24,350 nt of DNA from Phallusia fumigata (lineage: Eukaryota; Chordata; Ascidiacea; Phlebobranchia; Ascidiidae): positions 1-24,350 of the forward strand of contig QXVZ01017498.1 in assembly GCA_008931825.1 (NCBI GenBank), read 5' to 3'. The notes beneath the pieces were generated by a model. That model worked only from the letters and a program-made list of their open reading frames with translations. It was not told the DNA's origin and did no database searches. Position 1 is the stretch's first letter, and each line of letters begins with the position of its first letter. Shown here piece by piece: positions 1 to 10,500 of this stretch. A program made the translations under genes and the position numbers.

Positions 1-1230
1 AAAAAAACATTTGCTGCATTCGCCAACACGTTTGTAAATTAAATCGTTTACAAAACAGTTGAAAATAAGACCACAAAGCAGTGATACAAGTGTCGGAAAT
101 GAGCGTTTTCGAACGGAATTTACGATTTTTAAACGTAAGTGGTCAAATTTTAAAAACCAAGAAAATCACCAATTTGAACCTGACAACATTTTTTCGTTGC
201 TTCAAATCTCACAAATCACTTAAACCAAAACGGTAACCAATGTCATGCTCTTACGGCTTAGCAAAAACCTCCAAGAGATGACAGGGTCAACCCGCACCAA
301 CTGCAATCATTGCATTGATAGGACACCTTCGTAGCAGACGAGGCAACAAGACTGGTTTTGTAACTGGTGTTTTAGAATAGCGCTCCTCGAAATTTTGTCC
401 GGCGACCTCATTTTAGAAAGAAATTTTGCGAGTGGGAAAGATCGGGTTTCTCGGGAGGCGGCTACATTGCGAATCACGATACGTTTCGAATTACACGGTG
501 ACCTATACCAAGTGTGGATGATTTTACAACTGCTTCGAATTACTGTAGAGGTGCTAAAAACATAAATAGCACACGAGCACGCTTTTGAAAGCTACTATTC
601 TTGGCTTACGCTGGGACTGTAACATCACTTTCATAATCAAGTAAGACACAAATTTACTTTTTAGAGCAGATGCATAACATGCTACTAAGCGTAAACACGA
701 GCCAAATCAGAAATGCCAAATTTACAACAAAAAGTTTGATGAAATACCAAGCTCCTTAACGAACACAACACCACTGCTTCGGGCGATATTCTTACTATGA
801 TTTGTCTCACGTTTTGCTTCTCGATGACAACGCTTAACACACAGGGTGTTGTTTTGCGAAAACTTTGGCTTTGTGACTTGCACCGACCACTATAGAATAC
901 ATACGTCCTAGTTTTAAAACAGCTAGCTTTCTTAGAAGCACTATTTTTGCGCAAATACGTTTACACAGTAGGTTGTTTGTCATCTAAAGCTGTCCTTAAT
1001 GCTAAGTTGGCCGAGCGAACCCCGCAAATGTCGTAAAGGATATACTTTGGCGTTGGTAAACATCCGAACGGCCTACAAACTCACGTTATCTGTGGCAATA
1101 CGGTTTATGCTATTGGACATACGCCGCTGCCACACATTATATGTGGGTACATACCTACAAACTCAAACATACGCTTCAATACACTCAAGGCTTTGCATGT
1201 CCAGCTGATACATCGATCCATACTGCGTAA
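1..1230. other. No recognisable gene
   Basis: AT-rich sequence with scattered CpG. One plus-strand donor-like string (aaac|gtaagtgg near 133) has no recognisable exon before it. Short open frames show no family signature. Confidence 0.5.
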
Positions 1231-1307
1231 ATACCGGAATACATGGTAACAACTCATTTTTTCACTGAACAGGAACCTGACAGAGCAGAAATTCCGGCAA
1301 CTGAGTC

Positions 1308-1316
1308 TATAAATAG
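1308..1316 (+). promoter_or_regulatory. TATA-like box ahead of a CpG-rich segment
   Basis: TATAAATAG is a textbook TATA element. The roughly 500 bases that follow (to about 1840) are the most GC- and CpG-rich part of the left half, as expected near a start site. The short frames on either strand there match nothing I know, so transcription is only suggested. Confidence 0.3.
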
Positions 1317-1850
1317 CGGTTTCCGTCTATTCGGCGTACCTGTCCACAGTTCAGGCGCATATCACGCTACGGCGAGCAGTGAAATTACCGCGAACCTGTC
1401 CTGCCAGACAGCATCCGCCGCTCAGCCTCAACTGAAGCTGCAGCATCTTCTCCTGCCGGCGCAGTAATGAATGATGGCTGAAATTAATTCAACGCGCCGC
1501 GAGAAATCAATAAGCGAAGCACCGCCGCGCCTGGTCGCACAGCCAGCCCACCAGCAGCTCTACTGTCGAAGGTGTCCCGAAACAAGCGGCCAGCCCGTCG
1601 GTCGTCACGCACGCACATACATTCCGGCGCTCGATGTGGGATTCAGCGATGGGAAATGCCGCACTGAGTGACGTGGGAGAAGGGCAGTAAAGCGTGACAG
1701 CCCGGTCTTGCGCGGGAGCCGGCGACGGAGGTAGAGTTGCAAATTGACCCAGTGGCTCAACTTGTTGGTTCAGCATGTAGTTGTTAAACCAGCGTGTGTT
1801 TGAGGACCGCAAACAAACAGTGAGCAACGATTAATCAGACGACCTGTAGA
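1317..1850. other. CpG-rich segment without a named gene
   Basis: Composition changes sharply from its surroundings: many CGs, for example around cgccgcgag and cgccgcgcctgg. Frames of 66-106 codons occur on both strands but overlap each other and match nothing. It could be a promoter-proximal region, an unrecognised exon or an old insertion. Confidence 0.4.
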
Positions 1851-2590
1851 AGCTACTGATTGCACGCGCAGGTTTCCGAAACAGCAACAGAATACGCACT
1901 ACTGGACTTGGGTAAGCCTACGCCGATATCCTAGCTTGTCATCTAGTTACTGACCATTATCGTACAACTAACGATGACTCGCCTGAGTTACATAATAAGT
2001 TCGTTTCGAATTGTCGGGCACAGTTTGACATCCACGTTTTAAAGCAATAAAACATCATCCATTTTAACTAGGAAATTAGTTCCACAGTTGATTGCACAAA
2101 GCTCGTAAGAAAATCCGCTTTACTCGTGCCAAGCCAGCATGCAAGCAATCCTAATCCACACATACAAACAAGCTAATTCTGACAGTAGTTTCAGCTTGGT
2201 CTCTATGCACACGGAAATCGAAATGACGACTCGGTCGTCGCGTCCCGTTCGACTGCGCAATGCACTCAGGACAACTTATGCAGCGTTCAATTACTGCAAT
2301 CAGTGGCCGGAGTAACATGCCGTTGCCGCCGGGCGTGGTGCTCTTAATTGCTTTGGGTGCCGGTGGCGTTGGGAGAGGCTTTAAATGTGATTCGCGTCCG
2401 ATTTGACATTGACTTTACGAGCCAAGTTAACGACAAGATACAGAGTTTTGAGCAACACACGTTAAAACCAACTTCGCTCAAGCACCTACCCCGTCTTAAC
2501 ATTTTGATCAAGAAACAAAAACCTGATTTCATAGGTCTGGTTTTATCGAACGTTTACTGTAAATTTAGAGCCTAGCACGGCATATGCATC

Positions 2591-2661
2591 CCGATACAAA
2601 TCTCACGACAATGTCACATATATTACCAAGCGCCTCGCAGCATTTCGCCGTGACTGAAAGG
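2591..2661 (+). other. Exon-like segment ending in a strong donor
   Basis: On the plus strand CGTGACTGAAAG|GTAAGTAAATG is a near-consensus 5' splice site (GT just after 2661). The sequence before it is CpG-richer than its surroundings and open in one frame. No family is recognisable and the phase does not match the next acceptor at 2960, so a different partner exon would be needed. Confidence 0.25.
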
Positions 2662-2960
2662 TAAGTAAATGTCATCACGTCAACGACACGAATCGAATCG
2701 TTCACGCAGCGTTAACGAGCAAAAAAAACAGTCAAGTCAGTATTACAGAGCAATAGGTGACCTTCCGTTGCGAAAAGGCGCAACTGAAAAATAGAGAAAC
2801 GTGGCTGTGCCAAAGCAATTATATGAGGTTGCAATGAATAATGGTATTCGACAATAAGTTTGTGTTCACACACCAAGACTTTGTCAAGGGTATGGCAAAC
2901 CCATATTGGTCCTATATGCAAAACAGTAGAACTAAAATTGTTTTTTGAATACACCACAAC

Positions 2961-3190
2961 CCCAGCCGTGTGCCGAACAAGGGGCAGAGGTTCTAATCAA
3001 TTATGGACGCTCTTGGAGCGGAGAACCGGCGGGCGACGTAATCTTGTGTCAGCATAAATTTATTGCAAGGCTAAACAAGCAAGCGGAGGAATTTGAAGCC
3101 GCGTGTAGGCTTCGCGAAGCCCAACAAGCTAGTTATACAAGTGAATGCAGAAAAGTGTCAATGAAAACAAAAGTACCCGCTTCCTCATAA
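2961..3190 (+). CDS. Possible terminal exon, SET-like motif and helical tail
   Basis: After a plausible acceptor (ACACCACAACCCCAG at 2946-2960) the plus strand is open for 76 codons to TAA at 3190. It reads PCAEQGAEVLINYGRSW, then a charged helix-prone stretch (KQAEEFEAACRLREAQQA) and a Lys-rich end. GxEVLxNYG resembles the end of a SET methyltransferase domain, where this motif follows the zinc-binding Cys cluster. The coding-like composition and the following ATTAAA (3204-3209) fit a last exon. Against it: the strong donor upstream at about 2660 is out of phase with this frame, and no NHSC-type SET exon was found. Treat the family as a guess. Confidence 0.33.
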
Positions 3191-3209
3191 TAGTAATATT
3201 AATATTAAA

Positions 3210-4344
3210 CGCGATAAAACTGATTTTACACATTAAAAAAGGGATTGTACATAACGTTTTAGTATATTCTAGGGCATTTTTATCTAGTGACTGCATGTAC
3301 ACTATTGCCACAGTTCACTGAACGAAGCTCCTTACAATAACAAGTACAAACCTTCACAAAACACAAAATAGCAAAACTCCAACCATCGCAAGCCGGTGGT
3401 AATTTTTGAAATATTGTGTAGTGTAAGTTTTGCATTAAATTATTTAATGCGGTTAGGACTCAGAAACCTTTCCTCAAAATACACAATACTGTTATCTTTA
3501 GAACGTTGCTTTAGCAGAAACATGAATCAGACTGTTAATCATGCAAATTACCATCTGCAACAAAGTAACCCTAATCTAACTGCAAGAAAAGGTGATGAAA
3601 ATTTCACCAGCAACATCCTTCTCTAATAAAAATAGTAACAAATGTCGTTTTTGATACTCCGTTACCAACCTCATGTGTGGCAGCTAAAAGCACATCAATA
3701 AACTATAAATTCCAGCAGTCGGCACTGACAACAAAGTGACAATCATTAAACCAATAAGCTGACATCCAAAATAGATGATTGATCTAGCTCAGTTCCAATA
3801 AAGCAATGGCCCTGTGCTGGGCACACATTAACACGAGCGAAAAAAGAAGCAGGAACGAACATGCAAAGACCCGGTTTAGCTCGAGTTTTGCTAACCACAC
3901 CAAGGCCAAAAAGCGCTTAAAACAACAGTGGCTACGATTAAGTGCTGTCGGGTTAGAAGTAGTTTTGTTAAAACAGCAACCGCCACAATACAGCGATGAA
4001 AAGCATTGAGGGATGTGTACTTGAACTTCACTATCCGATTCGTTTGTTTTAACAAAGATATACTCTCTCCTTTTTGAAGCCATGGCACCCTAATAAATGG
4101 ATAAGACAACATCGGACCGAACAAAACGCTCTCGCTCGCATTAATATTTCCACACCTGTCTGATTCATCACTTCTCAACTAATTGTCACATGGTCAATGC
4201 AAGCGTCGTTAATTCCTAAGATTCCCTTCTTCACACGTTACGACACATATAGATATGCAGCTATGGCACATGGCTCGGTGACAAAATCGACGACCGACAG
4301 TGCAACGAATTCCAAAGCATTGTTGTGTGTGTGTGTTCGGGGAT
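3210..4344. other. No recognisable gene
   Basis: AT-rich, with overlapping short frames on both strands around 3.78-4.18 kb that shadow one another. A short TG run precedes the duplicated block. A donor-like gtaagt near 3422 has no identifiable exon. Confidence 0.5.
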
Positions 4345-5720
4345 TGCGCGATCTCGACCCTCGAGTGGTGTGTGTTTTATTACCGTCGACTAAGTGTGAA
4401 GTGTATTGGAAAGAGGCCAACGGATCACAAACGCCCATGGGCAGCAACGTATTTCGGAATATCGACTGAGCCCATTAGGCCAAACAAAAACGTACGCTGG
4501 ATACACTGACTCCTGCGTAGTGTGTAGCCCACGCATTAAGTTTGGGCGGACAGGGAATAAAAAAGGGTATTATTATTTTAAGGATTCCATCTCACACCAA
4601 CACTCATATTGTTTTGTGGATTTTAGGCTTCTAATTCACAAAATACTCTATGCTCCAAGGAGGCAAATACAAAAATGAAACAGCTTTTCAAGGTCTGACT
4701 GTTTTATGCTGACACGGTGTACTGCTACACGCAAGTTACTTTTTTCTTGACGGCATGTCTACCACTCTGGCAGTAACTGACACTAGCGAATCGGGCCAGA
4801 CACGCCATGCAACATCACGTCTAATGCAATGTAGCTGCAGTTTAAGAAAGGTACCACCACCAGTTGCCCACCAACCTAAACTTTGCTTCTAAACGGCTAT
4901 GCTATTACAAACAGAAATCGAGCTAAACAAAACAGGAAGTTGCTAAACTCGACTCAGATGCAATTATGTCAACAAACAACACACTTCACTTTTTGGTACT
5001 GTGTCTTTGCTAAAGCTTAATTGGCCTGCGCATCATAGCTGGTCAATGCTACCTTACTTCTTCCAACGTACACCGCAAAAAGGCAAGAGTACTTAATAAC
5101 AAACTGTAGGGTGCACTTGACTCGTACAAAACACCATGTCATACAGCATAGGTAACGGTGGCGTACAATACTGAATGATGGTCATCCGACACTTCCTTAG
5201 CTATTAAACGAGCCATTTGACGTTGCTACGAAGCGAAACGAGAGATTAATTTGTGTTGGTAAACATAACTGTATACAACGCGATTGGAATTTTGCTCCTA
5301 TGCGGATAAGGGCAAAAAAACTGAATGATAATTTTTTTCAAGCGGTAGACTGCACGAAGTTCGTTTGCCAACCCGCTTTAGAGGTCCATGTTTACGTGAC
5401 TAACGACTTCGTTTAGCATTGCAGCGCTCGCAACACATAGAAAAAAGTCCACAGCATTAAAACCGCCTATGGTCTTTCATGGTGGCAAACATTTCAGTCG
5501 CAATCATACTGTTCACTTGTCGCAACAATGCCATACCATCGCCGGTCGATATTAACAATGATTTCAAATTGGCGTTGCCTTGGTCCACAAATTTCGCGGA
5601 GGCGCGCCACGTGAGAAGTCGATAGTTAATTTTAAAAGCAAACCAAACAGCCAATGTGATTGGTTTGTTCTCCAGAGTACGACGCCACAGTTTAATCCAC
5701 ATCTGAGAAGAAACTGAAAA
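4345..5720. repeat. 1,376-bp direct repeat, copy A (left of single N)
   Basis: This stretch recurs at 5722-7097 at a fixed offset of 1,377, ending exactly at the N at 5721. I see four substitutions: 4509 A/G, 4511 T/A, 4634 A/G and 5016 C/T, and no indels. Left of this copy the sequence continues with a short TG run (about 4324-4336). The repeat bounded by an N points to two overlapping contig ends, probably two haplotypes, that were laid end to end. Confidence 0.95.
5457..5702 (-). CDS. Uncertain 81-residue ORF directly after a splice acceptor (also at 6834-7079)
   Basis: In both copies of the 1.38-kb repeat the minus strand reads a pyrimidine-rich acceptor (TCAGTTTCTTCTCAG) placed directly before an ATG, then 81 codons to TAA. 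The full acceptor is visible only in the right-hand copy (ATG at 7079). The protein starts MWIKLWRRTLENK and ends ATMKDHRRF; I recognise no family. Length alone is not significant in this window, where many chance ORFs reach 60-90 codons. The acceptor and above-background CpG are the only supporting signs. It could be a terminal or single coding exon, possibly inside the PKA intron, or chance. The two copies do not differ here, so they give no constraint information. Confidence 0.22.
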   Translation of the reverse strand: MWIKLWRRTLENKPITLAVWFAFKINYRLLTWRASAKFVDQGNANLKSLLISTGDGMALLRQVNSMIATEMFATMKDHRRF

Positions 5721-5721
5721 N

Positions 5722-7097
5722 TGCGCGATCTCGACCCTCGAGTGGTGTGTGTTTTATTACCGTCGACTAAGTGTGAAGTGTATTGGAAAGAGGCCAACGG
5801 ATCACAAACGCCCATGGGCAGCAACGTATTTCGGAATATCGACTGAGCCCATTAGGCCAAACAAAAACGTACGCTGGATACACTGGCACCTGCGTAGTGT
5901 GTAGCCCACGCATTAAGTTTGGGCGGACAGGGAATAAAAAAGGGTATTATTATTTTAAGGATTCCATCTCACACCAACACTCATATTGTTTTGTGGATTT
6001 TAGGCTTCTAGTTCACAAAATACTCTATGCTCCAAGGAGGCAAATACAAAAATGAAACAGCTTTTCAAGGTCTGACTGTTTTATGCTGACACGGTGTACT
6101 GCTACACGCAAGTTACTTTTTTCTTGACGGCATGTCTACCACTCTGGCAGTAACTGACACTAGCGAATCGGGCCAGACACGCCATGCAACATCACGTCTA
6201 ATGCAATGTAGCTGCAGTTTAAGAAAGGTACCACCACCAGTTGCCCACCAACCTAAACTTTGCTTCTAAACGGCTATGCTATTACAAACAGAAATCGAGC
6301 TAAACAAAACAGGAAGTTGCTAAACTCGACTCAGATGCAATTATGTCAACAAACAACACACTTCACTTTTTGGTACTGTGTCTTTGCTAAAGTTTAATTG
6401 GCCTGCGCATCATAGCTGGTCAATGCTACCTTACTTCTTCCAACGTACACCGCAAAAAGGCAAGAGTACTTAATAACAAACTGTAGGGTGCACTTGACTC
6501 GTACAAAACACCATGTCATACAGCATAGGTAACGGTGGCGTACAATACTGAATGATGGTCATCCGACACTTCCTTAGCTATTAAACGAGCCATTTGACGT
6601 TGCTACGAAGCGAAACGAGAGATTAATTTGTGTTGGTAAACATAACTGTATACAACGCGATTGGAATTTTGCTCCTATGCGGATAAGGGCAAAAAAACTG
6701 AATGATAATTTTTTTCAAGCGGTAGACTGCACGAAGTTCGTTTGCCAACCCGCTTTAGAGGTCCATGTTTACGTGACTAACGACTTCGTTTAGCATTGCA
6801 GCGCTCGCAACACATAGAAAAAAGTCCACAGCATTAAAACCGCCTATGGTCTTTCATGGTGGCAAACATTTCAGTCGCAATCATACTGTTCACTTGTCGC
6901 AACAATGCCATACCATCGCCGGTCGATATTAACAATGATTTCAAATTGGCGTTGCCTTGGTCCACAAATTTCGCGGAGGCGCGCCACGTGAGAAGTCGAT
7001 AGTTAATTTTAAAAGCAAACCAAACAGCCAATGTGATTGGTTTGTTCTCCAGAGTACGACGCCACAGTTTAATCCACATCTGAGAAGAAACTGAAAA
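5722..7097. repeat. 1,376-bp direct repeat, copy B (right of single N)
   Basis: Near-identical second copy of 4345-5720. The copies are collinear to base 7097, after which unique sequence follows (acgacgaaaatcaatcg). Any gene call inside either copy should be counted once. Confidence 0.95.
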
Positions 7098-7295
7098 AAC
7101 GACGAAAATCAATCGATCAATAGCGGTGCGGCTCGCTTTCTGTTGATGCCTCTATTGAGAAGGTGAAGACGGAGATCACCCTAGCGCACTTACAAAAAGT
7201 GTGGCTCTCTCCTAAGTGCCATTAGCAAATGCGATCGATTGATTAGTCGCATTACCGGCAGCAGTTGGCCACTGCACGTACACAAAGGTTCCAAC

Positions 7296-7405
7296 AAAAT
7301 ACAACGCATACATGTTAGACACAGGTAATGTGTGCCGTAATCCCATTTGGTAGAGGCATGCATGGAATGAATCTGCCACATCAGGGGACTGTTATCTTTA
7401 AGATC
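7296..7405. repeat. 110-bp direct repeat, copy A (left of single N)
   Basis: Identical to 7407-7516 at offset 111, ending at the N at 7406. No mismatch seen. Same signature as the larger N-junction repeat and best read as an unmerged contig overlap. Confidence 0.97.
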
Positions 7406-7406
7406 N

Positions 7407-7516
7407 AAAATACAACGCATACATGTTAGACACAGGTAATGTGTGCCGTAATCCCATTTGGTAGAGGCATGCATGGAATGAATCTGCCACATCAGGGGAC
7501 TGTTATCTTTAAGATC
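7407..7516. repeat. 110-bp direct repeat, copy B (right of single N)
   Basis: Exact second copy of 7296-7405. Unique sequence (agaggatcgcgg) follows. A 100-residue minus-strand frame that spans the N is an artefact of this doubling. Confidence 0.97.
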
Positions 7517-10500
7517 AGAGGATCGCGGAAAATACCATTTTTAAACTGCGTTAGGTAAAGACTGTATGGCATTAGAGGCAACTTTAGTATATTTTGAAAC
7601 CCAAAAAATTACTCTATTGATTAAACAATTAGACAAAACATTTTATTAGTTCCATTTAACAAAAGCATTATATTGCTAATGACGACGATTGAATACTTTT
7701 TTGGAGGCTAAGACAATTTAGCGCAAAACTCAAACAAGCCACTTTTCTTACACTGCCTAACCCTGACTCACACATGTTCAACCCACACACAGACAAACTC
7801 GGTCAAGCACTGGCGTCAGAAAACACAAACCCGTCACGCATTCGACTTTGCAGAGAAAAGAAAACACACTGCAACTCTTTTCCAACGCCTCAACCACGGG
7901 AGTCTGTTGGAATCAGCAAGCTTGGCTAGACGTTGGAGCCTTGGCATCAAACAACAGCAACAGCACTAAACACGCTTAAATCACGCGCGCAAGGGAAGGT
8001 CTACAGCGCTTTCAAGTATTGATTGCACCGTGTTTCGCGCTGCCTGATCAAAATTCGTTCAAGGTCTACCCAGGCGAAGCAATATATTTTCACAGCTGTT
8101 GATGTTGGTCGCTTGGAATAGGAATGAAACGCGTCGTTGGAGAAATTCATTGTCGGGTGTTGGTTGAAACGGATGTTGGCAGATGTTTTACATGTGTAAC
8201 GTGTGCGGTTGGCAACAAGGGTTGGATTTATTGCCTCTTATTAAACGTTACTGTGGATTATGAAACAGGTACCGTGTTTTCGGGAGGTTTTAAAGCGCGT
8301 TTTTTGCAATAAACTGATCGTGTTCGGGCAGTGGGCAAACATGCTCAAATTCGCCATTACTGCCAGCACGTTTAACTGACTAGAGCCGTAAAGCCACGTG
8401 TACCCAAGCATTTTATCTCAACATAGCATGTTTGTTTTGAAGTATGTGCAGTGTTTGTACAGATTAGCTGAGTAGGAAACTTCGGCGATGAGGTTCAAAG
8501 TACATTCTGACAGGAACGTCGACCGTTAGGACAAGGATACGCCCTTCTTGTCAAAAAGTGCACACCAGCTAAGACTGCGGTGCCAAAGTAGGGCCGCCAC
8601 CGTGCCGCGTGGTTAAAAAATACAATTTTTTTTGCAAAAAGAAGGTCCCCCTGAGAACCGCTAACATGTACAAACGGTTTCCGATTCAGCCATTATGCAG
8701 ATTTTATTTTCTGTTTTTGTCCAAGCCAAAAGTTAACGCGTCTAAACTATAGGATTGCGTTGTACGATGTTTCGTATTTTCAAGGCATTAATATTTACGT
8801 TTCTGCTCAAACCGGTGTTTATGTATTGATTAGTAAAAGTCAATTAAGTTCTACTTTTTGCGATGGGGTAAACAGAGGATGAAGATGGGGAGTGTTTGTT
8901 TTACACATACCATGCCTTATTGACACCTAGTGGTGCAGAGATGTCAATTTGGGCGACCGGGGTACGGCTTCGTATGGACAAAAGTTTCGTGAGTTTTCGT
9001 GGACTTGACTTGTCTCGAAGCGCAAGGAAAGCAAAGCATTCGTTATAAAATTTACCTGCGTGGAAATCTGTTGGGAAATTTGCCTTTGAAAGGTTTGTAA
9101 TAATCGGTCATATAAGGATCTGAATATGGGCAAGACAAGGACATAAGTGGAGATATTTTTAAATAAAATGTCCATGAAAGAGTATTAAAACCTCTCATGG
9201 CAAAGTGTTAGTCTACTGTCTATATAACTGCAAATGTTATTTGTAGAAGGTTTTGTTATTTCATTTTTTTGTTTGTGATGGCGGACGACACTTTGCTGAC
9301 ACCTAGCGGTTTGTGATCGGGAAACGTGTTGTTTTTACATGTTTATCAATGATCGCGTTTTTGTCGCTTTAGTTTATATTAGGCTTGTAAAATATAAACA
9401 AAAATCAGACATAAAAAAATGAGAAATTGCATGTATAATCAAAACACATACATTTTCAATTCTGTAAACTGTACAAAAGCAAAAAGCGAAGAAAAATGTT
9501 AACGTGCCACAAAACACTGAAGCACTTGGACTACTTAGGTTTCACAAAGCCCATTTCTATTGGAATCATCCCAAACCTTGATGTGTAAATCCCACAAGCT
9601 TTCTGACACATTACGGTGGGTATTAACTTGGCGGTCTAGAAGAGCTTAACAATGACAAGGGCCCTTCGTCTCTCTTAGATCGCTAGTATTGCTACACTTG
9701 GCCGTTTGCGAGCTTTTACCTTCACACCCACAAAGCGCCGAATTACATCTTTGAATCTAGACCACACAACTCAAACTTGTTTCAGCACTAGTGGCGGAAA
9801 GCTGGTTTAAAACCATATCACACGCTAAAAAAAGGCTTTTTAAGCAACTAATATCAGCAGTTGACTCCAACAAACTAATTTGAATGCCAGCTTCAGGCGT
9901 ACTAGGTAGTGCATTCAAAACGTCTTTACATACGCCCTAATAAACCATTTTGTTTATTAAGGTAAAATATACATAAGTTTTGAAATACTCTGGTTTCTAG
10001 TGTCTTAATTTTGCACAACAGTGCTGTTTAAACCTCACTTCAACCGTTTTCATTTTAGAGAAAAACAGGCTGTAAAAACAGGCGAAGACGCATGGCGAAC
10101 CTGACGAGTTTGACGCAATCTCAGCTATTGGCTGAGTTTCCGGCTCCGTTTTTTTTCAATTGCAATACATTGGACCAAAAAACAGATCTTGATTTTCGTG
10201 CCTGAAAAATTAGGCCATCATTACTAAGCAGGCGGGGTGAAAAAGTTAGCTTTTTAATGAAAGATTTCCTAGATTTGGTGGAAACTTTGTTAAAAAAAAC
10301 AGTTTACAACCCATGCATACCCCAACGTAGCACCAGCAGAAAAGATATGAAAATGAAGTTACATAAAATTAATACGCGATCCGCCAACAATTATCTCCAG
10401 GTGCCACGCAGGGAATAATTCACTATGTAGAAAAGGAGGTTTTTAGCCCCTCAGCACCAGCCTCGAACGAATTGCAGATTCTTACCGAAAGGTCATCGAA

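Noticed and set aside
1649..1690. Plus-strand MGNAA-like start that recalls PKA
   Set aside because: Only five residues match, it stops after 13 codons, it is on the opposite strand to the real PKA exon, and its donor phase would be wrong.
1507..1827. 106-codon minus-strand ORF in the CpG-rich patch
   Set aside because: GC-rich DNA has fewer stops, both strands are open, and the product resembles nothing.
4406..4678. 90-codon plus-strand ORF repeated at 5783-6055
   Set aside because: It starts at TTG, and the three differences between the two copies all change the amino acid (Asp/Gly, Ser/Thr, Ile/Val), as expected of non-coding sequence.
7190..7492. 100-codon minus-strand ORF with an internal repeat
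   Set aside because: It reads through the N and the doubled 110-bp block, so the repeat in the protein is an assembly artefact.
9056..9119. 64-base minus-strand exon-like piece with good acceptor and donor
   Set aside because: Considered as the second PKA exon, but its residues do not match the A-helix and its length would shift the kinase frame.
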